Part shown: piece by piece, positions 52,500 through 59,929 of the stretch | How the letters are laid out: every line of letters begins with the position of its first letter | Position numbering within the stretch: the stretch's first letter is position 1 | Assembly (NCBI GenBank): GCA_029259655.1 | Contig: JAJDET010000294.1 | Location: 1 to 59,929, forward strand | DNA length: 59,929 nucleotides | DNA from: Planctomycetota bacterium | Lineage (GTDB): Bacteria > Planctomycetota > UBA1135 > GCA-002686595 | Reading direction: 5' to 3' | Made by a program: the position numbers and the translations under genes | The notes under the pieces: model-generated | The model's database searches: none | Told to the model about the DNA's origin: nothing | The model's input: the letters and a program-made list of their open reading frames with translations, nothing else

Positions 52500-54614
52500 A
52501 TGTCCGGCCGCGTGAAGCGCCTCTTCGACACTCTCGAGCATCGCTTCTGGCAGCTCATCGGGGTCCTCCTCGTCGCGTTCGCGCTGGGGACGTTCCTCTG
52601 GTTCCGGAACGACCCGTCGGTCCAGTACTTCAAGCAGTACGACATGGACGGGAACCCGGGGCTCTCCAGCCTCCCGATGTGGCAGTTCGACCTGGCACCC
52701 GGAGAGGAGCTCAAGTTCCCCATCGACATCCCTGCTCGGGCGCCCGACGGGCGGTGGTTCCTCGAGATACTCGGACATCCGGTCAACGCCCGGACGAGCG
52801 GGAAGCTCGACATCGGCGCAGCCTCGATCGACGTCGCTCCTTCGCGCGGTCCCCGCTGGCATCGCGTCTACCTCGAGTGGGCGCCGATGTCAGGAGAGAG
52901 GATCTTCGCGGTCAAGTACTGGCCGGGGAGTCGCGCGGAGAGGAACGGGAAGTTCCGGATCTGGGGCAGGTCGGCGAAGGAGGGCAAGTCTCCCAAGCTG
53001 CTCACGAAGGGCGTCCTCTGGAAGACGCTGGGGTTCTTCCCGGTCCCGCTACCGCTGCGCTTTCGCAACATCGAGTCGGACCATTCGAAGCGCTGGCACC
53101 ACCTCTGCACGCACCTGATCCCGACGCCCTTCTTTCGCGCCGGGGTCCAGGCGGGTCCCGTCGGGAGCAAGCAGATGGGGAGCGCGCTCGTCGGCGTCTC
53201 CGCGGGCCTGATCGCCCTCCTCCTCCTCGCCCGATTCGCAGCGTTCACGATCCGGCACCCCGCCCTGGGTCTGGGTGTCCTCGCGACGACGAGCGCGGCG
53301 ACGTGGTTGCGTCTCCGTCACCTCGCGACCTTCACCGATCTCGCGGAGCTCACGGGCAACGACTTCAGGATCCGTGACTGGGTCATCTGGGACACTGCGA
53401 ACTACTTCAGCGCAGCCTTCCGGATCTACTGCAACGAGGGGGGGGACCTACTCCACTGGCCGGTCGGGATGCCGACCTTCTCGGCGTACCTGTTCCAGTG
53501 GACCGGAGTCGATCTCGGTGTCCCGAAGATCGGCTTCGCGGTCCTCCAGGCGCTCGTGGGCCCACTGCTCTTCTTCGCCTGCCTCCCGGCAGTCAAGAAC
53601 AAGCTCCTGGCCTTCCTCCCGCTCGTGGCCTGGTCCGTGTTCTTCCGCCCCATGAAGTACGCCTACTACTTCATGACGGAGACACTGGCGATGTGCCTCC
53701 TGATCGCGTGGATCGCCATCCTCTTCTCGCGTGACCCCGGCAAGCGAGACCGCCAGTGGCCGTGGATCGTGCTCTCGACGGGCATTCTCTTCGGACTCGC
53801 GTCTTACTCCAGGGACGTCATCGTCACGTTCCTTCCCGTGTACCTCGGAATGGTCGCGGTCTTCCTGGGCTCCACCTGGAGGGAGCGCCTGGTCTCCACG
53901 GCATTGGCGCTGGTGACCGTCGTCGCGATGTGGTCCGCGACACCCTTGTTGTTCGCCAACAAGAACCTCGCCTCCGGCCTGACCGCCCTGCCGCCGGTCA
54001 CGTCGTATCACTATCACTCACCCAGTCGTCGTATTGCCGCGGAGGACGACGAGCCGGAGGAGGACGTGCTCGAGGAGCACGTGTCGGAGGAAGACGAGTT
54101 CGAAGAGGACGAGGGCGGCAAGGAACCCACGGCCGGATCGCACGCCCCGAGACTCCCCGGCGCCTTCTCGAGAGTCGCGACCGAGCTCTCGTCCCGACCG
54201 ATCGGATACCTGGGCGATCTCTTCGAGGCGGGGACGCGCTTCTGGCATTCGAAGTACCGCTGGAACCGCAGGCTCAACCAGGAGGCTGCTCCCCGGGAGG
54301 CCTACATCGCAAGTCTTGTCGAGAGCGAGCTGCGGCGAGGCGGGACCTACGGCGTGATCCTGCTCGCTCTCGTCGGCACGGCCGTCTTCGGGCTCTTCTT
54401 CTCCCGGCGATGGCTCGCGCTGGCCGGGTTCTTCCTCTACGTCACGGCCTTCCACGTCCTCTTGTTTCCGAACTTCACGTCGCGAGCGAAGGCGATCTTC
54501 TTCCCGGTCGTCCTCCTCTTCGCGTGTGCGGGCATCTTCGCCCTGGTCGAGGGCTTCGTCCCCTGGGTCCGGGCGAAGCTCGCGGCTAGGAGCCCCGGAC
54601 CGCGGCCAGGATAG
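52500..54614 (+). CDS. Large polytopic membrane protein, GT-C-like, with acidic loop
   Basis: 704 residues from the ATG at 52500, one base after the repeat. One N-terminal helix (~18-35) precedes a beta-rich extracytoplasmic domain (~40-220, 'LEILGHPVNARTSGKLDIGA'). About ten helices follow (~225-500). The loop after the second helix has 'LTGNDFRIRDWVIWDTANYF', an acidic site where GT-C enzymes bind the lipid-sugar donor. Residues ~511-545 form an extremely acidic stretch (runs of E and D such as 'DDEPEEDVLEEHVSEEDEF'). The last helices are at ~620-695. It is probably a glycosyltransferase or related membrane enzyme; the family is not certain. It converges on metF with a 29-nt overlap. Confidence 0.7.
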   Translation: MSGRVKRLFDTLEHRFWQLIGVLLVAFALGTFLWFRNDPSVQYFKQYDMDGNPGLSSLPMWQFDLAPGEELKFPIDIPARAPDGRWFLEILGHPVNARTSGKLDIGAASIDVAPSRGPRWHRVYLEWAPMSGERIFAVKYWPGSRAERNGKFRIWGRSAKEGKSPKLLTKGVLWKTLGFFPVPLPLRFRNIESDHSKRWHHLCTHLIPTPFFRAGVQAGPVGSKQMGSALVGVSAGLIALLLLARFAAFTIRHPALGLGVLATTSAATWLRLRHLATFTDLAELTGNDFRIRDWVIWDTANYFSAAFRIYCNEGGDLLHWPVGMPTFSAYLFQWTGVDLGVPKIGFAVLQALVGPLLFFACLPAVKNKLLAFLPLVAWSVFFRPMKYAYYFMTETLAMCLLIAWIAILFSRDPGKRDRQWPWIVLSTGILFGLASYSRDVIVTFLPVYLGMVAVFLGSTWRERLVSTALALVTVVAMWSATPLLFANKNLASGLTALPPVTSYHYHSPSRRIAAEDDEPEEDVLEEHVSEEDEFEEDEGGKEPTAGSHAPRLPGAFSRVATELSSRPIGYLGDLFEAGTRFWHSKYRWNRRLNQEAAPREAYIASLVESELRRGGTYGVILLALVGTAVFGLFFSRRWLALAGFFLYVTAFHVLLFPNFTSRAKAIFFPVVLLFACAGIFALVEGFVPWVRAKLAARSPGPRPG

Positions 54615-55455
54615 AGCGCGTCGCGTGGCTCTTGTTGAGCGTGTAGAAGTGCAGGCCGGGCGCTCCGCCCTCCAGGAGCCCGCGGCACTGCTGGATCGCG
54701 TGTTCGATGCCGGTGGCCATCACGAGGGCCGGATCGTCCTGGTAGCGGCGAAGACGGGCGAGCAGGTCCTCGGGGATCCCCGCTCCGCACATCTTCGTGA
54801 AGCGCTCGATCTGAGCCACGTTCGTGATCGGCATGATCCCGGGAACGATCGGGACGCTGATGCCGGCGGAAAGCGCGCGTTCCACGAAGCTGAAGTAGTC
54901 GGCGTTGTCGAAGAAGAGCTGTGTCGTCAGGAACGCGGCCCCGGCGTCCACCTTGGCACGCGTCCAGCGGAGGTCGTCCTCCGTCGAATCGGACTCGGGG
55001 TGCGCCTCGGGATAGCAGGCGGCGCCGATGCAGAGCTGGAAACGCTCCGAGAGGAATGCGATGAGCTCGTTCGCATGGGTGAAGCCTCCCTCCGTGGCCT
55101 GGAAGCTCTCCTCGCCCTTCGGTGGATCGCCGCGTAGCGCGAGCACGTTCTCGATCCCGCGTTGCGAGAGCTTCTCGACGACTTCGCCGACCTCGACGCG
55201 CGTCGCGCCCACGCACGTGAGGTGCGCCATCGAAGTGATCCCGAGCTCGCCCTGGATGCGCGTCACGCACTCGAGCGTGCGGGCCCGCGTCGAGCCGCCG
55301 GCTCCGTAGGTGACGGAGACGAAATCGGGCGCGAGGATCTCCTTGAGGTCCGCGACGGTCTCCATGAGCTGTCCCGCCGCCTCGTCGGTCTTGGGCGGGA
55401 AGAACTCGAAGCTGAAGACCGGCCGGTCCCGGCCGTGGGCATCGCAGATCTTCAA
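54586..55455 (-). CDS. metF: 5,10-methylenetetrahydrofolate reductase
   Basis: 289 residues from TTG 55455, which overlaps the thioesterase stop as TTGA. The N-terminus shows 'RPVFSFEFFPPKTDEAAGQL', the MetF signature with the active-site Glu. 'APDFVSVTYGAGGSTRARTLE', 'GITSMAHLTCVGATR' and 'GIENVLALRGDPPKGEE' line the FAD/folate site, and 'AGAAFLTTQLFFDNADYFSFVE' is the typical 'TQ.FFD' motif. It reduces methylene-THF to methyl-THF for methionine synthesis. The length (~290) fits bacterial MetF without the eukaryotic regulatory domain. It is the last gene of the minus-strand operon. The rare TTG start next to the previous stop implies translational coupling. Confidence 0.95.
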   Translation of the reverse strand: MKICDAHGRDRPVFSFEFFPPKTDEAAGQLMETVADLKEILAPDFVSVTYGAGGSTRARTLECVTRIQGELGITSMAHLTCVGATRVEVGEVVEKLSQRGIENVLALRGDPPKGEESFQATEGGFTHANELIAFLSERFQLCIGAACYPEAHPESDSTEDDLRWTRAKVDAGAAFLTTQLFFDNADYFSFVERALSAGISVPIVPGIMPITNVAQIERFTKMCGAGIPEDLLARLRRYQDDPALVMATGIEHAIQQCRGLLEGGAPGLHFYTLNKSHATRSILAAVRGS

Positions 55456-55868
55456 TCGATCTCCAGGAGCTCCTCGAACCGCGCGCGGTAGGACTCGGGG
55501 ATCGGGAAGCTCTTGAGGTCCTCGAGCTCGACGCAGACGGTCGTCATGCGCGCATCCAGGCAGACCGTGTCCCCCACGGAGAAGACATAGCGCAGCCCGA
55601 GCGAGGAAGTCCCGAGCTTGAAGCACGTGACCCTGACGCCGACCCTGTCGCCGAAGTGCATCGGATTCTTGAAGTCGACCTCCGAGTGCACGAGCGGGAA
55701 CCCGATGTGCTCCTCCGCCAAGAGGTGGTAGTAGCGCTTGCCGACGTGGACGTCCCAGAGCTCCTCGAAGGCCTCGTGGATGTAGTCGTAGATGCGGGGG
55801 TAGTAGGCGATCCCCGCGGGATCCACGTGCCCGAACCGGACATCGATCTGGGTGACGAAGGGCTTCAT
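55452..55868 (-). CDS. Acyl-CoA thioesterase, 4-hydroxybenzoyl-CoA thioesterase (hotdog) family
   Basis: 138 residues from the ATG at 55868, which overlaps the upstream stop as ATGA; a start 18 bp further upstream is also possible. 'IDVRFGHVDPAGIAYYPRIYDYIHEAFEE' holds the catalytic Asp of the 4HBT subfamily (D in 'HVDPAGI') in the usual context. 'VHSEVDFKNPMHFGDRVGVRV' and 'TSSLGLRYVFSVGDTVCLDA' complete the hotdog fold. It hydrolyses an acyl- or aroyl-CoA in the cytoplasm. A benzoate-CoA-ligase-like gene is encoded two genes upstream in the same operon, so the two may act on the same aromatic or acyl-CoA. Confidence 0.88.
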   Translation of the reverse strand: MKPFVTQIDVRFGHVDPAGIAYYPRIYDYIHEAFEELWDVHVGKRYYHLLAEEHIGFPLVHSEVDFKNPMHFGDRVGVRVTCFKLGTSSLGLRYVFSVGDTVCLDARMTTVCVELEDLKSFPIPESYRARFEELLEID

Positions 55869-56629
55869 CCGAACAGCTCGGGCCATGTCTCTCGAACCTC
55901 CTCGACGATCATCTCCGCCAGACGCTCGACCAGCACGCGCCCCTCGTCGGCACTCGCCGACGCCGGGTCGCCGCAGTAAGCCTCATCGGCGCCAGCCTCG
56001 CGGAAGGACTGGGCCCCTCCGCGCATCTTCTCGATCAGACCGATCTCGAGCGGCGGCAACGCGCCGCGCAGCTCTTCGCGCACGGCTCCGGGATCGGATG
56101 CCATGACGATGCTCGACTCGTACCGGCCCGCGTGACAGTCCCCGCTCTTGAACTCCGCTCCGAGGGTCCCGGCCCAGCGCTTCCGCGTGTTGTCGGGGAA
56201 CAGGACCTGCGCGGATTTCTTTCCGACCTCGGGGTAGTCGAGCGCAACCCCGCGGAGGATCTTCACGTGCGCGGGCTCCAGGTGCGCATTCGAGAACACG
56301 ATGCGCCGGACACCCTGCTCCTTCAGCGACTCGACGACGTCCTCGAGCAGGTTCCAGAGCGTTCCCGGACGGAGCGTCACGCGTCCCTCGAACCCCTCGG
56401 TGTAGTGCGTGAGCCCGTAGGCCACCGGCGGCAGCACGATGCACTCGACGCCGGCCTCTGCCAGGCGTTCCGCCGCACGGCGCGTCTGCGCGAGCGCGAT
56501 CGTCACGTCCGTATCGAGCGGTAGGTGAGGCCCGTGGGGTTCGGTCGCTCCGATCGGCAGGATCGCGACGGTCCTCTCGTGGAAGAGCGCACGCGCCTCC
56601 GGCCAGGTCCGTTTTCCGAGCTCGGTCAT
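55865..56629 (-). CDS. Creatininase family amidohydrolase
   Basis: 254 residues from the ATG at 56629. The family signature 'AILPIGATEPHGPHLPLDTDV' (~residues 22-42) contains the metal-binding Glu, His and Asp. 'PPVAYGLTHYTEGFEGRVTL' and 'VRRIVFSNAHLEPAHVKIL' follow; the latter replaces the usual 'NGHGGN' with 'SNAHLEPAH', so the second metal site is altered. 'SGDCHAGRYESSIVMA' is the typical 'HAG..ETS' block. Family members cleave cyclic amides or act in cofactor maturation; without the standard NGHGGN the activity is uncertain. It overlaps the thioesterase gene by 4 nt. Confidence 0.85.
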   Translation of the reverse strand: MTELGKRTWPEARALFHERTVAILPIGATEPHGPHLPLDTDVTIALAQTRRAAERLAEAGVECIVLPPVAYGLTHYTEGFEGRVTLRPGTLWNLLEDVVESLKEQGVRRIVFSNAHLEPAHVKILRGVALDYPEVGKKSAQVLFPDNTRKRWAGTLGAEFKSGDCHAGRYESSIVMASDPGAVREELRGALPPLEIGLIEKMRGGAQSFREAGADEAYCGDPASASADEGRVLVERLAEMIVEEVRETWPELFG

Positions 56630-56691
56630 GCAGCGAGCGACTCTATCGAGGGCCGCACACACCGACAACGTTTGTCACAGCACCGTCCGGT

Positions 56692-58281
56692 TCACGACGG
56701 CGAGGAGAGCGAGAGCCCCGGTGACTCCCCCTCGCCACGCAGTTCCTTGCGCGCGACCTTTCCGCGGTCGTTCTTCGGCAGCTCACCACGCCATGTGAAC
56801 CAGCGTGGGTACTTGTGCGGAGCGAGGCGCTGCTTCAGGAAGCCCTTGAGCTCGGTCGCGAGCGCCTCGTCGCCCGAGGCCCCCTCTCGCAGGACCACGA
56901 AGGCCAGCGGTTTCACGAGCCCGTCCGTGTCCTCACGACCGACGACGCAGACCTCGGCGACCGTGTCGTGTTCGAGCAACGCGTTCTCGATCTCCAGCGG
57001 CGAGACCCAGATCCCGCTCACCTTGAGCAGGTCGTCGGAGCGGCCCTCGTACCAGTAGTAACCCTCGTCATCGACACGGAAGCAGTCCGCCGATGTGCAC
57101 CAGTCGCCCTGGAACGTGGCGTTCGACTTCTCCTTGTCCGCCCAGTAGCAGAGCGCGGTCGATCCTCCCCGCACGCGGAGGTGTCCGACCTCGCCGGTCT
57201 CGAGCTCGTCACCGCCCGGGCCCACGATCCGCGCGTCGTAGCCGGGCACCAGGCGGCCGAGGCTCCCGGGCTTCACGTCCCCGGGGTAGTTCGACACGTA
57301 GATGTGGAACATCTCCGCCGAGCCGATTCCGTCGAGCACCGCGACCCCCGTCCGCTCCGTCCACGCCGCGAGCAGTTTCGGCGGAAGGGCTTCACCGGCG
57401 GAGAGGCAGACGCGCAGGGAGCCGAAGTCGGCCCCCTCCATCCGCGGCGATCGCAGCATGTTGTTGATCAGCGTCGGGACGTTGGTCAGGAGCGTCGGGC
57501 GGTGCGCGGCGATCTGGTCGAAGAGCTCGTCGGCGGTGGAGCGCCCCGAGAACAAGACGGCGCTCGCTCCGACGGCGAACGGGAACATCAGGTTCGTCCC
57601 CGTCGCGTACCCGAAGAAGAGCTTCGGTACCGAGAGACACACGTCGTCCTCGCGATAGCCGACCACCTGCTTGGCATAGGTCTCGGTGCTGTAGGCGAAG
57701 TCGCGGTGCACGTGGACGCAAGCCTTCGGCCGTCCCGTCGAACCCGAGGTGAAGAGCCAACCGGCCAGGTCGTCGGGTCCGGTCGGCGCGAGCTCGGCCA
57801 GCTCGGACCTGGGGTCCTCGGAGGCCACGGCGTCGGAGTAGCTCGCGAATCCTCCGGAGTCGCCGCCGACGACGAGCACGGTCTCGAGCAACGGCGCCGC
57901 CTCGGCGGCCGGCCCGAGCTCGGCGAGCGCACTCGCGTGGACCACTGCGATACGAGCCTTCGAGTACTGGAGGTAGTACTCGTACTCCTTCCGCTTGAGC
58001 AGCGAGTTGACCATCGCGAACACGCCACCGGCCCGCAGCACGCCGAAGAAGACCTCGGCGAACTCGAATCCGTCGGGGAGCACGATCAGGACACGCTCCT
58101 CGGGGCGATGGCCCGCGCGCCGCAGCGCGGCCGCCACACGGCGAGCTCCTTCGGAGACCTCCGCGAAGGTGCGCGTCTCGTCGCCCAGGCGCAGCGCCAC
58201 CTTGTCGCCGCGGCCCGCGTCGAGGTTGTGGTCGAGGAAGTACCGGCAGAGGTTGAACCGGTCGGGGAACGTTGGCTCCAC
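56692..58281 (-). CDS. Benzoate-CoA ligase family AMP-dependent acyl-CoA synthetase
   Basis: 529 residues from GTG 58281. The P-loop A3 motif is 'GWLFTSGSTGRPKACVHVHRD' (~residues 168-188), A5 is 'LDGIGSAEMFHIYVSNYPG', A7 is 'DDEGYYWYEGRSDDLLKVSGIWVSPLEIENAL', and the catalytic Lys of A10 is in 'LPKNDRGKVARKEL'. 'GSAEMFHIYVSN' and 'KVSGIWVSPLEIE' are distinctive of the benzoate/4-hydroxybenzoate-CoA ligase subfamily. It would activate an aromatic acid with ATP and CoA. No ring-reduction or box-pathway genes are in view, but a thioesterase is in the same operon. It follows the pseudokinase gene by 7 bp. Confidence 0.9.
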   Translation of the reverse strand: MEPTFPDRFNLCRYFLDHNLDAGRGDKVALRLGDETRTFAEVSEGARRVAAALRRAGHRPEERVLIVLPDGFEFAEVFFGVLRAGGVFAMVNSLLKRKEYEYYLQYSKARIAVVHASALAELGPAAEAAPLLETVLVVGGDSGGFASYSDAVASEDPRSELAELAPTGPDDLAGWLFTSGSTGRPKACVHVHRDFAYSTETYAKQVVGYREDDVCLSVPKLFFGYATGTNLMFPFAVGASAVLFSGRSTADELFDQIAAHRPTLLTNVPTLINNMLRSPRMEGADFGSLRVCLSAGEALPPKLLAAWTERTGVAVLDGIGSAEMFHIYVSNYPGDVKPGSLGRLVPGYDARIVGPGGDELETGEVGHLRVRGGSTALCYWADKEKSNATFQGDWCTSADCFRVDDEGYYWYEGRSDDLLKVSGIWVSPLEIENALLEHDTVAEVCVVGREDTDGLVKPLAFVVLREGASGDEALATELKGFLKQRLAPHKYPRWFTWRGELPKNDRGKVARKELRGEGESPGLSLSSPS

Positions 58282-58288
58282 CGTTTCG

Positions 58289-59164
58289 TCAGGCCCCGAT
58301 GCCGTCGAGCTTCGCGATGAACTCGGCCGCGCTCGCGTAGCGCTTCGCGGGATCTGCGAACAACCCGCCGGCGATCGCCGACTCGAGCTCCGGGCTCACC
58401 TCGACGCCGTTCGCGGCGCTCGAGAGGGAGGGCGGATCGGGAGCGATCTTGGCCTGGAAGACCTCGAGGAAGTTCGCGCCCTTCCAGGGAAGCTCGCCCG
58501 CGACGAGCTCGAAGAGCACGGTGGCGACGTTGTACAGGTCCGACTGAATGTCCGGCGCGTCGCCGCCGAACTGCTCCGCAGGAGCGTAGTAGGGCGTCCC
58601 GATCAGGGCGGTCTTGTCGCCCAGGTCCTTCGCCGTCCACAGCCCCGCCGTGACGCCGCCGTCGGCGAGACAGGCTGTCAGCGACGCGCCGTCACCGTCG
58701 ATGAAGATCGCGTTCGGCTTCACGTCTCCGTGGACGAGCCCGTGACGGTGCACTTCGTCGAGGCCCTGGAGGAGCTCCAGTCCAACCCGGACAGCCGTCC
58801 CGGGAGCGACGCGCTCGACGCGTGTCAGGTGCTCGCGCAGCGACTCGCCGCGGGGGAACTCGGTCACCAGGGCGAGCCCTGCTCCGTGAACCGCAAGCAC
58901 GTCGCGCACGCCCAGCACGACGGTCGATTCGATCCGCTTCCAGGGTTCGAAGGACGCCGCGAACTCCTGGACCTGATCGGAGCTCTCGAACAGGCCGCCG
59001 GGATAGAGCTGCATTTCGAGGCGATCACCGCTCTCCTTGTCCTTCACCTCGAACGCAACGGACAGACCGCCACGCCGGTTCGCACCGACGACCTCGTAGC
59101 GATCGGCGATGACCTGGCCGGACGTCAGTCCACTGACAAAAGTGCTCTCGCTCAATCTCGTCAC
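58289..59164 (-). CDS. Protein kinase-fold protein, predicted pseudokinase
   Basis: 291 residues from GTG 59164, overlapping the upstream stop as GTGA. The overall kinase fold is clear: 'IADRYEVVGANRRGGLSVAF' (degenerate Gly loop), 'LLQGLDEVHRHGLVHGDVKPNAIFIDGDG', 'GTPYYAPAEQFGGDAPDIQSDLYNVATVLFELVAGELPW'. Three catalytic features are lost or changed. The VAIK lysine is absent ('LEMQLY' at 49-54), HRD is HGD (145-147), and DFG is DGG (168-170). Without the ATP-anchoring Lys, conventional phosphotransfer is unlikely, so a regulatory or scaffolding role is inferred. There is no transmembrane segment, unlike the active kinase at 1927-4119. It is operonic with a benzoate-CoA-ligase-like enzyme. 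Confidence 0.85.
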   Translation of the reverse strand: MTRLSESTFVSGLTSGQVIADRYEVVGANRRGGLSVAFEVKDKESGDRLEMQLYPGGLFESSDQVQEFAASFEPWKRIESTVVLGVRDVLAVHGAGLALVTEFPRGESLREHLTRVERVAPGTAVRVGLELLQGLDEVHRHGLVHGDVKPNAIFIDGDGASLTACLADGGVTAGLWTAKDLGDKTALIGTPYYAPAEQFGGDAPDIQSDLYNVATVLFELVAGELPWKGANFLEVFQAKIAPDPPSLSSAANGVEVSPELESAIAGGLFADPAKRYASAAEFIAKLDGIGA

Positions 59165-59841
59165 TCCTCCGGTCCACGAAGACGTTCCCGCAAAAACGCG
59201 AGGGTCCTCGCCCAGACCTCGTTCACGGTTTCGGGCTCGCTGAAGAGCTCGTCACCGGGGAGGACCACGATATCGAAGTCCTTGGCGAACTGCGAGCCGA
59301 CCTGGGAGAGGGCCTCGACATGTTCCGGGGGGACGGCGCCGCCCTCGGCAAAAAGAGCGAGGAGGGGAGCCGACAGGTTCAGGGCCAGCTCGAGGGGCTG
59401 GACAGGCCGGCTGGCCGAGAGCTCCTCCGCCACGACGGGCCACGCAATCGCGGCGACCGCGGCAATCCGGCGGCTCGCGCAACCGAAGAGGAAGGCGTGG
59501 GTCCCTCCCTCGAAGAGGCCCAGCGTTCCGACTCGGTCGGCTCCGATTCCGAAGCGACCGATGAGCACGTCGATCGCGGCCTCGAGATCGGCTGCGGCGC
59601 GCCGGTCGGGGACCGGGTCCGCGCTGGAGCCCTCGCGCGAGCAGAGGTCGGGAGCGATCACGGCGAAACCTGCTTCCGACAGGCGCCGCACTCCCTGGCG
59701 TGCGATGTCGTCGATCCCCGCGCCGCCGTGAACCAGGACGACCGCGCCGGCGAGCTCTCTCTCCGCCGGAGACGGGATACCGACGATCCCACGCACGTCG
59801 TCCCCACCCGCTCCGGTGAAGCGGGCGTCCTCGAGCACCAT
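59161..59841 (-). CDS. Dienelactone-hydrolase-like alpha/beta hydrolase, nucleophile apparently missing
   Basis: 226 residues from the ATG at 59841, which overlaps the previous stop as TGATG. The fold is indicated by 'GAVVLVHGGAGIDDIARQGVRRLSEAGFAVIAPDL' (strand, oxyanion loop, helix). The nucleophile elbow reads 'GTLGLFEGGTHAFLFG': where dienelactone hydrolases have G-F-C-x-G-G, Cys is replaced by Phe. The later acid and His positions ('LLALFAEGGAV', 'LPGDELFSEPETVNEVW') also lack the expected Asp and His. The protein may be a catalytically dead homologue or use other residues. It is encoded just upstream of a predicted pseudokinase, so two apparently inactive folds are adjacent. Confidence 0.78.
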   Translation of the reverse strand: MVLEDARFTGAGGDDVRGIVGIPSPAERELAGAVVLVHGGAGIDDIARQGVRRLSEAGFAVIAPDLCSREGSSADPVPDRRAAADLEAAIDVLIGRFGIGADRVGTLGLFEGGTHAFLFGCASRRIAAVAAIAWPVVAEELSASRPVQPLELALNLSAPLLALFAEGGAVPPEHVEALSQVGSQFAKDFDIVVLPGDELFSEPETVNEVWARTLAFLRERLRGPEE

Positions 59842-59929
59842 CAGTACGCTCCGGAGGTCGCGAACGCTTCCCAGGTTCGACGCTCGCGAAGCTCCGTCAT
59901 CGCGTCCGCGAAACCATCGAGCTCCTCGG
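59841..59929 (-). CDS. C-terminal fragment of a gene running off the window
   Basis: The last 28 codons before a TGA at 59841-59843, ending 'RERRTWEAFATSGAY'. Its stop overlaps the ATG of the hydrolase-like gene (TGATG), so it belongs to the same operon. Too short to assign a family. Confidence 0.6.
   Translation of the reverse strand, partial: EELDGFADAMTELRERRTWEAFATSGAY

Noticed and set aside
56664..56676. Short inverted repeat GACAA-CGT-TTGTC upstream of the creatininase-like gene
   Set aside because: Only 5-bp arms and inside an operon; too weak to call an operator.

Overview
The window is a dense, very GC-rich bacterial chromosome segment. Several signs point to a planctomycete (Planctomycetota), probably one of the high-GC uncultured or marine lineages: a membrane-anchored Ser/Thr kinase with a typical N-terminal 'RFPGHE' segment and C-terminal TPRs, a kinase-linked type of ECF sigma factor, cytochrome c peroxidase-like secreted di-haem proteins, and an Omp85/TamB pair. 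This assignment rests on family resemblance, not on a phylogenetic marker.

Layout. 1-8.4 kb: a Rieske protein (cut by the window edge) divergent from an Fe-S-type HTH regulator; a Ser/Thr kinase; two paralogous di-haem cytochromes flanking an ECF sigma factor and an SRPBCC protein. 8.6-13.0 kb: aconitase, tRNA-Ala(CGC), a secreted protein of unknown function. 13.3-18.5 kb: a surface-modification cassette of a sulfatase-fold lipoprotein, an MBOAT O-acyltransferase and two SGNH-type proteins. 18.7-27.8 kb: housekeeping genes (RNase D, tRNA-Asp(GTC), a MacB-like ABC transporter, MazG, QueC, a beta-helix protein, Mrp). 27.8-34.0 kb: TamB-like and lipoprotein TamA-like genes overlapping at GTGA. 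35.6-54.6 kb: a large glycan/glycolipid region with four polytopic GT-C-like proteins, a FemAB-like protein, a sulfotransferase, a GMC oxidoreductase, a DegT aminotransferase, a flippase-like membrane protein, a DPM1-type GT2, a UDP-sulfoquinovose synthase (SqdB) and an extra YidC. 54.6-59.9 kb: a tightly coupled minus-strand operon (alpha/beta hydrolase-like, pseudokinase, benzoate-CoA-ligase-like, creatininase-like, thioesterase, MetF).

The most unusual signal is five short inverted-repeat elements of two unrelated families: 165 bp at 18504 and 37198, and 202 bp at 43418, 46947 and 52297. Their ends are CTAG (one copy has a variant left end). All five sit at the TAG stop codon of a neighbouring gene, so the CTAG end supplies the stop. 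The simplest reading is a MITE-like element that duplicates a CTAG target and therefore regenerates the stop codon it inserts into. Both families show compensatory base changes in their stems. Conceptually removing them restores tightly packed gene junctions, such as an overlapping TAGTG stop-start at 37.2 kb.

Functionally, the 35-54 kb block looks like a polyprenyl-phosphate-sugar/GT-C route for an envelope glycan or glycolipid that may carry sulfoquinovose or sulfate. The acyltransferase cassette at 13-18 kb and the TamA/TamB pair would serve the same outer envelope.
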